Below are positions 17,802 to 27,760 of a DNA stretch of 64,000 nt, in pieces. The DNA lies in assembly GCF_011383005.1 (NCBI RefSeq), contig NZ_CP049935.1:434001-498000 (forward strand), in the 5' to 3' direction. Under the pieces are notes generated by a model. The model was not told the origin of the DNA. It saw nothing but the letters and a program-made list of their open reading frames with translations, and searched no databases. The stretch comes from Phycicoccus sp. HDW14 (GTDB taxonomy: Bacteria; Actinomycetota; Actinomycetes; Actinomycetales; Dermatophilaceae). The translations under genes were made by a program, and so were the position numbers. The stretch's first letter is position 1, and every line of letters starts with the position of its first letter.

Positions 17802-19165
17802 CGCTCGCCCTCGTCGCGCAGCAGCGCGTCGAGCTCGGCGTCGAGGTCGTCGGTGGCCGGCGCGGCCGTGCGCTCGACGTAGCCGAGCGGGTCGTCGAGG
17901 TCGGCCGTCGACGGGGCGAGGTCGGGGTGGCGCCAGGCGCCGTCGCGCGCCTCGGCGCCGGCGGAGTCCTCGAGGGCCCGGAAGAGGTTCGCGGCGTCGC
18001 GCAGCCGGCGCGGGCGCAGCTCGAGCCCGACGAGCGCACCGAAGGCCTTCTCGGCCGGCCCGCCACCGGCCCGGCGGCGCCGGACGGCCTCGCCGAGCGC
18101 GTCGGCGGCCGGCAGGTGCTCGGCGACGGCCCGCTCGGTGACGACGTCGACCCAGCCCTCGACGAGCGCGAGCAGCGTCTCGAGCCGGCCGAGTGCGGCG
18201 ACCTGGGCGGGGGAGTGCTGCGGCGCGAACATCCGCCCGCGCAGCGCCTCCTGCACGGCCTCGGGGTCCGCGGGGTCGATGGAGCGGACCGCCTCCTCGA
18301 TGCCGTCGGTGTCGATGGTGATGTCGGAGGCGTAGTCGCGGACGGCGGCGAGCAGGCCGGCCGACAGCCAGGGCACGGCGCCGAACAGGCGCACCCGGGC
18401 GACCTCCCGGACCGCGAGGTAGAGGCGGGCCTGCGGCTCGTCGACCTCGAGCCCCTCGGCGAGCTCGCGCAGCGCGACGGGCATGAGCACGACGTCGGGG
18501 GCGGGCACGAGGGGCAGCGAGACCTCGCAGCCGGTGAGCACCTCGCCGGCCAGCTGGCCGACGCCCTGGCCCAGCTGCAGGGAGAACATCGAGCCGTGCA
18601 TCCGGCGGAGCATCGGACCGGCCTGGTCCATCATCCCGGCCATGCCCTCGGGCAGCGCGCCCTCGGGCAGGTCGGACAGCTGGCGGGCCATCGCCTCGGT
18701 GACGGCGTCGGTGACCCCCTCGGCCACCGGCTCGACGAGCCCGGTCCACACCGGCATCGTCGCCTCGACCCACTCGGCCCGGCTCCACGCGGTGCCGTGC
18801 ACGGCGGGGCCGGAGAGGTCGGTGACGGCATCGAGCCACAGCCCCGCGACCTGCACGGCCTCGGCGGCGGCGCGCTGGTCGGCCGGGGCGGCCAGGGCGT
18901 CACCGGCCGCGGCGACGGTCTTGCGGGCGGTGTCGGTGGCCAGCGTGGCGTCGACCGTGGTGTCGCCCGCCGGGGCCGCGAACATGGCCTGCACCTGGCC
19001 CATGACCATCTGGAGCATCTGCGGGTCGACCTGGTCCAGGCCCATGCCCTTGACCATCGCGGCGAGCTGCGGGTCGAGCTCCCCGCCGCCGGTCAGCCCG
19101 CGCAGCACCTGCTCGAGCTCGGGGGGGAGGTCGGGGGTCTCGTCGTCGTCGGCGTGGTCGGTCAC
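17798..19165 (-). CDS. DUF2342 'zinc-dependent metalloprotease' family protein
   Basis: This 455-residue protein belongs to the actinobacterial family annotated as zinc-dependent metalloprotease or putative hydrolase (Rv3195 in M. tuberculosis). The N-terminal 80 residues are Pro/Met-rich (LPPELEQVLRGL, MLQMVMGQVQAMF). The position where family members carry the zinc motif reads YLAVREVARVRLFGAVPWL, so the two His of HExxH are both Arg here. Catalysis is therefore doubtful. The GTG start at 19165 has AGGAG upstream at good spacing. It is the first gene of a two-gene unit with the Nudix hydrolase. Confidence 0.8.
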   Translation of the reverse strand: MTDHADDDETPDLPPELEQVLRGLTGGGELDPQLAAMVKGMGLDQVDPQMLQMVMGQVQAMFAAPAGDTTVDATLATDTARKTVAAAGDALAAPADQRAAAEAVQVAGLWLDAVTDLSGPAVHGTAWSRAEWVEATMPVWTGLVEPVAEGVTDAVTEAMARQLSDLPEGALPEGMAGMMDQAGPMLRRMHGSMFSLQLGQGVGQLAGEVLTGCEVSLPLVPAPDVVLMPVALRELAEGLEVDEPQARLYLAVREVARVRLFGAVPWLSAGLLAAVRDYASDITIDTDGIEEAVRSIDPADPEAVQEALRGRMFAPQHSPAQVAALGRLETLLALVEGWVDVVTERAVAEHLPAADALGEAVRRRRAGGGPAEKAFGALVGLELRPRRLRDAANLFRALEDSAGAEARDGAWRHPDLAPSTADLDDPLGYVERTAAPATDDLDAELDALLRDEGER

Positions 19166-19265
19166 GGCCGGTCTCCTGCGGTTCGGGTGAGAGGATGTGC
19201 TCCTGTCGTACCCAACCACGGTCGCCCGGGAATCGTTCCGGCCGACGCTGCCCGGAGGACCACCC

Positions 19266-19700
19266 GTGCCCACAGATGACGCCGCGGTCGTGCTCGTCGC
19301 CGTCCGCCACGAGCCGCTGTCCGTCGACGAGCTCCTCACCGCCGTCCGGCACCCCGTCTGCGGCGGGGTCTCCCTCTTCGTCGGGGTCGTGCGCGACCAC
19401 GACCACGGCGACTCCGTGACCCGGCTCGAGTACTCCGCCCACCCCACGGCCGAGGCCACGATGCGCGCGGTCTGCGACGAGGTGCTGGCCTCCTCCGAGG
19501 CGGTCCGCATCGCCGCGGTGCACCGGACGGGCACCCTCGAGGTGGGCGACCTCGCGGTCGTCGTGGCCGCGGCGGCCCCGCACCGCGGCCAGGCCTTCGA
19601 CGCCTGCCGGGCGGTCATCGACACCCTCAAGGAGCGCACGCCCATCTGGAAGCACCAGCAGCTGGGCGACGGCTCGGCCGAGTGGGTGGGGATGCCGTGA
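19266..19700 (+). CDS. moaE: Molybdopterin synthase large subunit MoaE
   Basis: MoaE binds precursor Z and, with the small subunit MoaD carrying thiocarboxylate sulfur, makes molybdopterin in the cytosol. Recognisable segments are GGVSLFVGVVRDHDHG near the N-terminus, YSAHPTAEATM, HRTGTLEVGDLAVVVAAAAP and the catalytic Lys region LKERTPIWKHQ. It has 144 residues from the GTG at 19266, which is preceded by GGAGG; the frame extends upstream to 19197 but without a ribosome binding site. No moaD or other Mo-cofactor gene is in the window. It overlaps the next gene by four bases. Confidence 0.9.
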   Translation: MPTDDAAVVLVAVRHEPLSVDELLTAVRHPVCGGVSLFVGVVRDHDHGDSVTRLEYSAHPTAEATMRAVCDEVLASSEAVRIAAVHRTGTLEVGDLAVVVAAAAPHRGQAFDACRAVIDTLKERTPIWKHQQLGDGSAEWVGMP

Positions 19701-20811
19701 GCGGCGCCCCCGACGGGGTCCGGCTCGACGCGGGTCCGCCCGCACCCGTCCCCGACCACCCGGTGCACCGGCCCGGCCGGCTCGCCGCGGGGATGCTCAC
19801 CGCGACGTTCCTCCTCGTCGTGCTCGCGGCGGTCCTGACCTTCGTCGGGCTGCCCTACGTCGTGCTGTCGCCCGGGCCGGCCACCAACGTCCTCGGTGAC
19901 CTCGACGGGAAGCCCGTCCTGTCCATCTCGGGTGCGAAGACCTACCCCACCTCCGGGGCCCTCGACTTCACGACCGTCTCGTTCGACGGCGGTCCCGGTG
20001 CCAAGGTCACCGTCTACGACCTCCTCGAGGCGTGGGTCAGCGGCGACGTCGACGTCGCCCCGAGCGCTACTACTTCCCCGACGACGTGACCGAGGAGGAC
20101 GTCGAGGCGGAGAACACCGAGATGATGAACGAGTCGCAGGTCGTCGCCGCCGCGACCGCGCTGCGGGCCCTCGGCCGCACCGTCACCACGACCGTCGCCG
20201 TCGCCGACGTGCCGAAGGGCGGCCCGTCCGACGGCAAGCTCGCCAAGGACGACACCGTGCTGTCGGTCGACGGCACGCCCACCACCGACACGGCCTCCGT
20301 GCGCGAGGCCGTCCAGAAGCGCCAGCCCGGTGAACAGGTCAGCCTCCGGGTGCGGCGCGACGGCGCCGAGCGCACGGTCACGGTGCGCTCCGCCGACTCC
20401 GAGGGCCGCGCCGTCATCGGCGTCCTCCTGCGCACCGAGTACGACCTGCCGGTCGACGTCACGCTCAACACCGGCCAGGTCGGGGGCCCTTCTGCGGGAC
20501 TGATGTTCAGCCTCGCCATCTACGACGCACTGACCCCCGGTGAGCTCACCGGCGGGAAGAAGATCGCCGGCACCGGCACCATCGAGGACGACGGGTCGGT
20601 CGGTCCGATCAGCGGCATCCGGCAGAAGATGTCCGGGGCCCACGCGGCCGGGGCGCGCTTCTTCCTCTCGCCCGCCGAGGACTGCGCCGACGCCGTGGGC
20701 CACGTCCCGGACGGGATGACCCTGCTGCGCGTCACGACCTTCACCGAGGCGCGCACGGCCGTCGAGGGCATCGCCGAGAACGACATCAGCGGCCTGCCGA
20801 CCTGCGGCTGA
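19697..20811 (+). CDS. PDZ and Lon-type (S16) membrane protease (one apparent frameshift)
   Basis: This is a YlbL-type protein: one N-terminal membrane segment (about residues 33-57, TFLLVVLAAVLTFVGLPYVV), a PDZ domain around residues 170-240 (GGPSDGKLAKDDTVLSVDG) and a C-terminal Lon protease domain. The catalytic Ser is in GGPSAGLMFS and the Lys in GIRQKMSGA. In bacteria such proteins degrade membrane or exported proteins. The frame changes in the CCCC run at 20061-20064, before ERYYFPDDV; the corrected length is 371 residues. The GTG start overlaps the moaE stop. Confidence 0.87.
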
Positions 20812-20856
20812 GGCGGACTCCGCCGGTCGGCAGCGGTCCGCCGGTCGGCGACCGGC

Positions 20857-21399
20857 TCAGTCGAAGGTCGCCCGCAGGGCGTGCACGATGCCGGGGGCGA
20901 TGTCGTCGCCGAGGGCCACCTTGTCGTCACTGTCGTGGGCGCGCTGACGCAGCAGGCACCGCGCGGCCCCGTCCCGGGTGACGGCCACGACGAGGCGCAC
21001 GTCGGACCGGTCGGGGTGCTCGGCGACCGCGCGCCGGGCGGCGTCGGGGTCCTCGGGCAGGTCCCGCTCGGCGGCCGGGGGGAGGACGACGCGCTCGACG
21101 GCCAGCGCGCACCCGGTGACCTCGTCGGGCCAGGCGATGCGCGCCAGCAGGTCCTCGATGCCGTCGGCGTCGGGCAGGTCCTCCTGCTCGACCGCCGAGA
21201 GCGCACCGGCCACGGCGTCGTGCGCGGCGAGGCCCTCGGCGAGCTGCGGCTCGCGGACGACGAGGTCGGCGGTCGGCACGAGGGCGAAGAGCCGCACCGG
21301 CTGGTCCCACCCGCCGCGGGCGACGTGCCGCTCGGTGTCGAGGGCGGCGAGGGTCAGCGGGTCGGTGACGGGCTGCGGGTCGGGGCTCACGGGCTCCAT
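20857..21399 (-). CDS. PPA1309 family protein
   Basis: This protein of 180 residues is conserved in actinobacteria next to the UPF0182 gene. [38 protein letters not shown] and the ending DDIAPGIVHALRATFD are its characteristic segments. It has no membrane segment and no known enzyme motif. Family members have no established function. The ATG at 21399 faces the UPF0182 gene, and the two start about 115 bases apart. Confidence 0.8.
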   Translation of the reverse strand: MEPVSPDPQPVTDPLTLAALDTERHVARGGWDQPVRLFALVPTADLVVREPQLAEGLAAHDAVAGALSAVEQEDLPDADGIEDLLARIAWPDEVTGCALAVERVVLPPAAERDLPEDPDAARRAVAEHPDRSDVRLVVAVTRDGAARCLLRQRAHDSDDKVALGDDIAPGIVHALRATFD

Positions 21400-21515
21400 G
21401 GTGCCCGACCCGGCGACGGCGAACCTTCGGGCCCCTCCGAGCGTTCAGGAGCGCGAGGTAGGTTGACCTTCACCGCCGCACGACGACGACCCCGGCTGAC
21501 GGGACGAGGAGAGCT

Positions 21516-24500
21516 GTGAGTCGCTCCGACTGGTTCGACGGACCCAACGGGCCCGACGAGGGCGCCGGGCGCCCCGGCGCCGCGGGCGGACGGGGGGACC
21601 GGCCCGCCGGCCCCGCGCGCCGCCGACGCGGCCCGCTGCTGCCCACCGCGCTCGTCCTCATCGGGCTGGCCGTCGTGGGGGGCATCGCGGCCGACGTCCT
21701 CACCGACGTGTGGTGGTACCAGTCGGTCGGCTTCAGCGGCGTGTTCGTCAAGGAGCTGCTCAGCAAGCTCGGCATCTTCGTCGTCGCCGCGCTGCTCACC
21801 GGCGGCGCCGTCGCCGCCTCGCTCGTCGCCGCCTACCGCACCCGGCCGATCTACATCCCGGTGACGCCGGCCCAGCAGGTGCTCGAGCAGTACCGGCAGG
21901 CCATCGAGCCGCTGCGCCGCGTGGCGCTCATCGCCATCCCCGTCGTCCTCGGGCTGCTCGCCGGCTCCGGCTCGATGGGCGCGTGGAAGACGTTCCTGCT
22001 GTGGGCCAACGCCGTCCCGTTCGGCGTCAAGGACCCGCAGTTCGGGCTCGACGTCGGCTTCTTCGTCTTCACCCTGCCGTGGCTGAACTTCCTCGTGAGC
22101 TTCGCGACCGTGGTGCTCGTCCTGTCCTTCCTGGCCGGCGCCTTCACCCACTACGTCTACGGCGGCCTCCAGCTGCCCGGGCGCGGTCCGTCGACCCGTG
22201 CGGCCTACGTGCACCTCGGGGCCCTCGGCGCGCTCATCGCCCTGACCCGCGCCGCCTCGTACTGGCTCGACCGCTACTCGCTGTCGAGCCAGAAGGGGTC
22301 GCTGCTCACCGGCATCACCTACACCGACGCGAACGCGGTGCTGCCCACCAAGGCCATCCTCGCCGTCGCCGCCGTGATGTGCGCCGGCTTCTTCCTCGCC
22401 GCCATCTGGAGCCGCTCCTGGCGGCTGCCCGTCATCGGCGTCGCCCTGCTCCTCGTCACGGCGATCGTCGCCGGCGCGGCGTACCCGGCGCTCATCCAGT
22501 CGCTCAAGGTGCGGCCCTCGGAGAAGTCGCTCGAGGAGACCTACATCGACCGCAACATCAAGGCGACGCGGACGGCCTACGGCCTGGACCGGGTCGAGCG
22601 GATCGAGAACCCCGAGCCCCCGGCCGAGGCCGACAACACCGCCCTGCGCTCCTCGGCGGAGTCGATCCCGGGCGTGCGCATCATCGACCCGAACGTCGTC
22701 GCGCCGACGTTCCGGCAGCTGCAGGGCGAGCGCGACTTCTACGCCTTTCCCGACACCCTCGACGTCGACCGGTACACGATCGACGGCAAGGTCAACGACG
22801 CCGTCGTCGCGGTGCGTGAGATCAACCTCCAGGGCCTGCCCGAGAACCAGCGCAACTGGCTCAACGACCACACCACGTACACCCACGGCTACGGCTTCTA
22901 CGCCGCGTACGGCAACCAGCGCACCTCCGAGGGTGACCCGGTCTTCTTCGAGGGCAACGGCAAGAGCGCCATCGGCGAGTACGAGCCCCGCATCTACTTC
23001 GGCGAGCTGTCGGAGCAGTACTCCGTGGTCGGTGCGCCGGCCGGGGCCAAGAAGCGCGAGTTCGACTACCCTGCAGGGCAGGAGGGCGAGGTCGCGGTCA
23101 ACAACACGTACTCGGGCAAGGGCGGTGTCTCGATCGGCTCCTTCGGTCGTCGGCTGGCCTACGCCGTCAAGTACCGCGAGGCCAACTTCCTCCTCTCGGA
23201 CGCCGTCAACTCCGAGTCGCGCATCCTCGACCACCGCAGCCCGCAGGAGCGCGTCGAGCGGGTCGCTCCGTGGCTCCAGCTCGACGGCAACGTCTACCCG
23301 GCGGTCGTCGGTGGGCGGGTCCAGTGGATCGTCGACGGCTTCACCACCTCGGCCAGCTACCCGAACAGCCGTCTCCTGGAACTGTCCGACGCCACCTCCG
23401 ACTCGGTCGCCGGCCGCTCCAACGTGGTCCAGGTGCGCTCGGGCGAGGTCAACTACATGCGCAACGCCGTCAAGGCGACGGTCGACGCCTACGACGGCTC
23501 CGTCAAGCTCTACGGCTGGGACATGAGCGACCCGATGCTCAAGGCCTGGAGCGGCGCCTTCCCCGGGTCGGTGCGGCCGATCTCGGAGATCTCTGGCGAC
23601 CTCATGGCCCACCTGCGCTACCCGCAGGACCTGCTCAAGGTGCAGCGCGAGCTGCTCACGGAGTACCACGTGAGCAACCCGGGCGACTTCTTCTCCAACT
23701 CCGACAAGTGGCGCGTCCCGCGCGACCCCTCGACGCCGACCCAGGACCAGCCGGTCGTCTTCCAGTCGATCGCGCTGCCGGGTGAGAGCTCCGCGTCCTT
23801 CTCCATCACCGCCCCGTTCGTGCCCAACAGCAACAGCGACGCCGGGCGCGAGATCCTGCGCGGGCTGCTGGCGGTCAACGCGGACGCGGGGAACCAGGCC
23901 GGACGGCCCGCCTCGACGTTCGGGGCCCTGCGCCTGCTCGACTTCGGCTCCCAGAGCCCGTCGGGGCCGGGGCAGATCGTCAACCAGATCAAGAACTCGA
24001 CGGCGCGCTCGCAGAACGCCGCCGAGCAGCTGAACCTCGCGCAGTACATCACCCAGAACTCCGGCGGCGGCAAGTCCCTGACGTTCGGGAACCTGCTGAC
24101 CTTCCCCTTGCAGGGACGGATGTTCTACGTGCAGCCGATCTACGTGCAGGCCTCCAGCGGTGCCGGCGCCTTCCCCAGGAGAAGGTCACCGTCGCGGTCT
24201 ACGGCTCGAGCGTGGCCTGGGGCGACACCATCGACCAGGCCGTCACCGGCCTGTTCGGCGAGGGCCAGGACACCGGCGGGTCCGACGGCGGAGACGGAGG
24301 GACGCCGACGGAGCCGGACACTACGCTGCAGCAACAGCTCAGCGCGGCCATCGCGGCCATCCAGGCCGCGTACGCCGACGGCCAGGAAGCGCTGAGCAAG
24401 AGCGACTTCACGGCGTACGGCGAGGCGCAGAAGCGGCTCTCGGCCGCGATCGCGCAGGCCGAGCGGCTGGCCCAGCAGCTGGGGACGGTGGCGCCGACGC

Positions 24501-24562
24501 CCACCCCGAGCGCGTCGCCCTCACCGGCGCCGTCGGCCTCGACCACGGCGTCGTCCGGGTAG
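21516..24562 (+). CDS. UPF0182 family large integral membrane protein (one apparent frameshift)
   Basis: This is a protein of about 1015 residues after correction. The first 330 residues contain seven hydrophobic segments (for example LLPTALVLIGLAVVGG, and ILAVAAVMCAGFFLAAI), followed by a large, probably extracytoplasmic, domain with LYGWDMSDPMLKAW and LLKVQRELLTEYHV, typical of UPF0182 (Rv3193c). The last 80 residues are Ser/Thr/Pro/Asp-rich. The frame changes in the CCCC run at 24174-24177, before EKVTVAVYGSSVAWG. GTG 21516 follows GAGGAGAG. The function of the family is unknown. Confidence 0.85.
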
Positions 24563-24567
24563 CCGAT

Positions 24568-24597
24568 TTGGCCGTGGCGGCCACCCTCGCGTAACCT
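24568..24597 (+). promoter_or_regulatory. Promoter of the initiator tRNA gene
   Basis: TTGGCC (24568-24573) and TAACCT (24592-24597) are 18 bases apart; the predicted transcript starts about 37 bases before the mature tRNA. Confidence 0.55.
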
Positions 24598-24640
24598 CGG
24601 GGACATACCGAGCACGGCCGCAAGGACGTGACTCACTCGA

Positions 24641-24717
24641 CGCGGGGTGGAGCAGCTCGGTAGCTCGCCGGGCTCATAACCCGGAGGTCGCAGGTTCAAA
24701 TCCTGCCCCCGCTACCA
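24641..24717 (+). tRNA. tRNA-fMet (CAU), initiator
   Basis: The 77-base gene folds as a complete cloverleaf with CCA encoded. Anticodon loop CTCATAA gives anticodon CAU. Two initiator marks are visible: the first base C faces T at position 72 (no Watson-Crick pair at the end of the acceptor stem), and the anticodon stem has three consecutive G-C pairs (GGG/CCC) next to the loop. These separate it from elongator tRNA-Met and from tRNA-Ile2. Confidence 0.96.
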
Positions 24718-24720
24718 GTA

Positions 24721-24766
24721 CGAGAAGGGCCCCCTACCGGCGCAGCCGGTAGGGGGCCCCTTCTCG
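24721..24766 (+). terminator. Long hairpin after tRNA-fMet
   Basis: The arms CGAGAAGGGCCCCCTACCGG and CCGGTAGGGGGCCCC (continued by TTCTCG) form a stem of about 20 pairs with a 3-5 base loop. The left arm has one G fewer than the right, possibly another consensus deletion. There is no T tract after it. It probably ends the tRNA transcript. Confidence 0.65.
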
Positions 24767-24814
24767 TGGTCAGGATGCCGGGAGCGCGAACGACCGGGCG
24801 ACGCAGGAGCCCGG

Positions 24815-24885
24815 GCGTGAGCGCGGCGTCCTGCCCCGCGACCCGCGACCGCGCAGTGCCCCCGCGTGAGCGCGGCGTCCAGCCC
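24815..24885 (+). repeat. Imperfect direct repeat in a non-coding stretch
   Basis: GCGTGAGCGCGGCGTCC occurs at about 24815 and again about 48 bases later, each followed by a C-rich stretch ending CCGC-ACCC. The interval 24767-25052 between the tRNA hairpin and the NADH dehydrogenase gene holds no convincing gene on either strand; these repeats are the only structure I see. Confidence 0.4.
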
Positions 24886-25052
24886 CCGCACCCGGGCCAC
24901 AGGACGATGTCCGCTCTCGAGTCCGTGCGAGATGCGCGCCTCCGCACGCCACCGCACGCGGACTCGCGCAGATCACCCGCACCCCGGCCAGCGAGCCCCG
25001 TCACACCGGCGTGTCGCCGGAATCTCCCGGCCGGCACGGCGTTGCACCTGAC

Positions 25053-26420
25053 GTGACCACCACCCCAGGCCGCCACCCCCACCCCGACCACCACTCCCGG
25101 CCCCACCGCGTCGTCGTCATCGGCTCCGGCTTCGGCGGCCTCTTCGGCACCCGCGCGCTGCGCCGTCGCGACGACGTCGAGATCACCCTCGTCGCCCGCA
25201 CCGCGCAGCACCTCTTCCAGCCGCTGCTCTACCAGGTGGCGACGGGCATCCTCTCCGAGGGCGAGATCGCCCCGAGCACTCGCGAGGTGCTGGCCCGGCA
25301 GAAGAACGCCCGCGTCATCCTCGGCGAGGTCACCGACATCGACCTCGAGGCGCGCACCGTCACCTCCGAGCTGCTCGGGCAGCGGACGGTCAGCGAGTAC
25401 GACACCCTCCTCGTCGCCGCAGGCGCCGGGCAGTCGTGGTTCGGCCACGACGAGTTCGCCGAGTTCGCGCCCGGGATGAAGTCGGTCGACGACGCCCTCG
25501 AGCTGCGCGGCCGCATCTTCGGCGCCTTCGAGATCGCCGAGCTGGCGACGACTGACGAGGACGTGCGTCGCGCGCTGACCTTCGTCGTCGTCGGTGCCGG
25601 CCCCACGGGGGTCGAGATGGCCGGCCAGATCGCCGAGCTCGCGAGCCGCACCCTCAAGCACGACTTCCGGCGCATCGACCCCACCCAGGCGCACGTCATC
25701 CTCCTCGACGCGGCCGACACCGTCCTGCCCTCGTTCGGCGAGCGGCTCGGGGGAGCGGCCCGCCGGCGGCTCACCGAGATGGGGGTCGACGTCCGCACGG
25801 GCTCGATGGTCACCGACGTCGACGAGAGCGGCCTCACCTACAAGGACCGGGAGGGCCACGAGGTCCGGGTCGAGGCGCTCACGAAGATGTGGGCGGCCGG
25901 GGTGCAGGCCAGCCCGCTCGGACGGCAGCTGGCCGAGCAGTCCGACGCCGAGCTCGACCGCGCGGGGCGCGTCAAGGTCGACCCCGACCTCACCCTGCCC
26001 GGCCACCCCGAGGTCTTCGTCGTCGGCGACATGATCAGCCTCGACGACCTCCCCGGCGTCGCCCAGGTCGCCATCCAGGGCGCCCGCTTCGCGGCGAAGC
26101 AGGTGACCCACCGCCTCGACGGGCGGCCCACCGACGAGCGGTTCACCTACCGCGACAAGGGGTCGATGGCCACGGTGTCGCGCTTCAGCGCCGTCGCCTC
26201 CATCGGCCGGCTGCGCTTCAGCGGGTTCGTCGCGTGGCTGCTGTGGCTCGGCGTGCACATCGTCTACATCATCGGCTTCAAGAACCGCGTGACGACGCTG
26301 CTGCACTGGGCGGTCAGCTTCCTCGGCCGTGGCCGGGCCGAGCGGGTCGCCACCGAGCAGCAGGTCTTCGCGCGCCGGGCCATCAAGGCGGCGGGGGAGG
26401 ACCTGCGCGACGCGGGCTGA
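25053..26420 (+). CDS. ndh: Type II NADH dehydrogenase
   Basis: This is a non-proton-pumping flavoprotein that passes electrons from NADH to menaquinone at the inner face of the membrane. The FAD-binding Rossmann motif is VVVIGSGFGGLFGTRAL and the NADH-binding one is FVVVGAGPTGVEMAGQIAEL. The quinone-region segment is LPGVAQVAIQGARFAAKQV. Hydrophobic helices near the end (FVAWLLWLGVHIVYIIGF) provide membrane attachment. It has about 455 residues. The start is uncertain: GTG 25053 is given, GTG 25011 would add 14 residues, and neither has a clear ribosome binding site. It stands alone. Confidence 0.9.
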   Translation: MTTTPGRHPHPDHHSRPHRVVVIGSGFGGLFGTRALRRRDDVEITLVARTAQHLFQPLLYQVATGILSEGEIAPSTREVLARQKNARVILGEVTDIDLEARTVTSELLGQRTVSEYDTLLVAAGAGQSWFGHDEFAEFAPGMKSVDDALELRGRIFGAFEIAELATTDEDVRRALTFVVVGAGPTGVEMAGQIAELASRTLKHDFRRIDPTQAHVILLDAADTVLPSFGERLGGAARRRLTEMGVDVRTGSMVTDVDESGLTYKDREGHEVRVEALTKMWAAGVQASPLGRQLAEQSDAELDRAGRVKVDPDLTLPGHPEVFVVGDMISLDDLPGVAQVAIQGARFAAKQVTHRLDGRPTDERFTYRDKGSMATVSRFSAVASIGRLRFSGFVAWLLWLGVHIVYIIGFKNRVTTLLHWAVSFLGRGRAERVATEQQVFARRAIKAAGEDLRDAG

Positions 26421-26454
26421 GCCGGGTTGCGGGCGGTCGGGGGCCCCGGAACCG

Positions 26455-26460
26455 TAGGGT
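26455..26460 (+). promoter_or_regulatory. -10 box of the M16 peptidase pair
   Basis: TAGGGT lies 7 bases before the ATG at 26468, consistent with a leaderless operon mRNA. Confidence 0.5.
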
Positions 26461-26467
26461 GACCGCC

Positions 26468-27760
26468 ATGCCGCTCGACTACCCGATCCACCGGCGCACG
26501 CTGCCGAACGGCCTGCGCGTCGTCGTCTCGCCCGACCACACCGTCCCGAACGTGACGGTCAACCTCTGGGTCGGGGTCGGGTCACGGCACGAGCAGGCCG
26601 GGCGCACCGGCTTCGCCCACCTCTTCGAGCACCTGATGTTCCAGGGCTCGCGGCAGGTCCGCAGCGGCGAGCACTTCGAGGCCCTGATGGCCGAGGGCGG
26701 CCGGCTCAACGCGACGACGTGGTTCGACCGGACGAACTACTTCGAGACCGTGCCCACCGGTGCCCTCGAGCTGGCCCTCTGGCTGGAGGCCGACCGGCAC
26801 GGCCACCTCCTCGACGCCGTCTCCCAGGAGAACCTCGACAACCAGCGCGACGTCGTCAAGGAGGAGAAGCGCCAGCGGTACGACAACCAGCCGTACGGCA
26901 ACGCGCTCATCGACGTCTACGCGGCCGTCTTCCCCGAGGGCCACCCGTACCACCACCCGACGATCGGCTCGATGGAGGACCTCGACGCCGCGAGCCTCGA
27001 GGACGTCCACGCCTTCTTCCGGCGGCACTACGCCCCGGACAACACGGTCCTCACCCTCTGCGGCGACATCGACCCCGACACGGGGTTCGCCCTCGTCGAG
27101 CGGTACTTCGGCGACCTCGACGCCCGGGTGCAGGACCCCCGCCCGCCGCTGGCGCAGCTGGAGCCGCTCACCGACCCGGTGCGCGTCGAGCGCCGCGAGG
27201 CGGTGCCCAACGACCGGCTGCACGTCGCCTTCCGGCTCCCCGTCGACGAGAGCGACGAGCTCGTCGCCGCCACCGTCGCCCTCGACTGCCTCGGGGGCCT
27301 GTCCAGCTCGCGGCTCGTGCGCCGGCTGGTGCGCCGCGAGCAGACGGCGGTCGGGGTGCACGCCACCGCCTGGGGCTTCGTCGACGGCGTCTCCCTCGGT
27401 TTCGTCGTGCTCGACGTCGCCCCCGGCTCGGACCCCGCGGACCTCGAGGCCGCCCTCGTCGAGGAGCTCGAGCGCCTCGCCGCCGAGGGCCCGACCGAGG
27501 CCGAGCTCGAGGCCTCGGTCGCCCAGTCCGAGCGGGCCTGGCTGTCGGCGCTGGCCTCCCAGGAGGAGCGCGCCGACCTGCTCAGCCGCTACACCCTGCT
27601 CCACGACGATCCCGACGTGGTCAACACCCACCTCGACCGCGTCCGGGCCGTGACCGCCGACGACGTCGTCGCCGCCACCCGGCGCTGGCTGGACCCGCGC
27701 AGCCGGGCGGTCGTCGCCTACCTCGTGCCGGACGCCGCCGACGAGGAGGCGGTCGCGTGA
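26468..27760 (+). CDS. M16 family zinc metallopeptidase, catalytic subunit
   Basis: This 430-residue protein belongs to the pitrilysin/processing-peptidase family. The inverted zinc motif HxxEH is present as FAHLFEHLMFQG (about residue 58), and the third ligand is a Glu about 75 residues later in VVKEEKRQRYDNQPYG. Two M16 domains of about 200 residues follow each other. It overlaps the next gene, a family member without the zinc site, by four bases. By analogy with mitochondrial MPP and two-subunit bacterial M16 enzymes, the pair should form one active heterodimer. It has no signal peptide and is probably cytosolic. Confidence 0.88.
   Translation: MPLDYPIHRRTLPNGLRVVVSPDHTVPNVTVNLWVGVGSRHEQAGRTGFAHLFEHLMFQGSRQVRSGEHFEALMAEGGRLNATTWFDRTNYFETVPTGALELALWLEADRHGHLLDAVSQENLDNQRDVVKEEKRQRYDNQPYGNALIDVYAAVFPEGHPYHHPTIGSMEDLDAASLEDVHAFFRRHYAPDNTVLTLCGDIDPDTGFALVERYFGDLDARVQDPRPPLAQLEPLTDPVRVERREAVPNDRLHVAFRLPVDESDELVAATVALDCLGGLSSSRLVRRLVRREQTAVGVHATAWGFVDGVSLGFVVLDVAPGSDPADLEAALVEELERLAAEGPTEAELEASVAQSERAWLSALASQEERADLLSRYTLLHDDPDVVNTHLDRVRAVTADDVVAATRRWLDPRSRAVVAYLVPDAADEEAVA

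Noticed and set aside
24641..24717. Elongator tRNA-Met or tRNA-Ile2 with CAU anticodon
   Set aside because: The unpaired first acceptor base and the three G-C pairs in the anticodon stem are initiator features.
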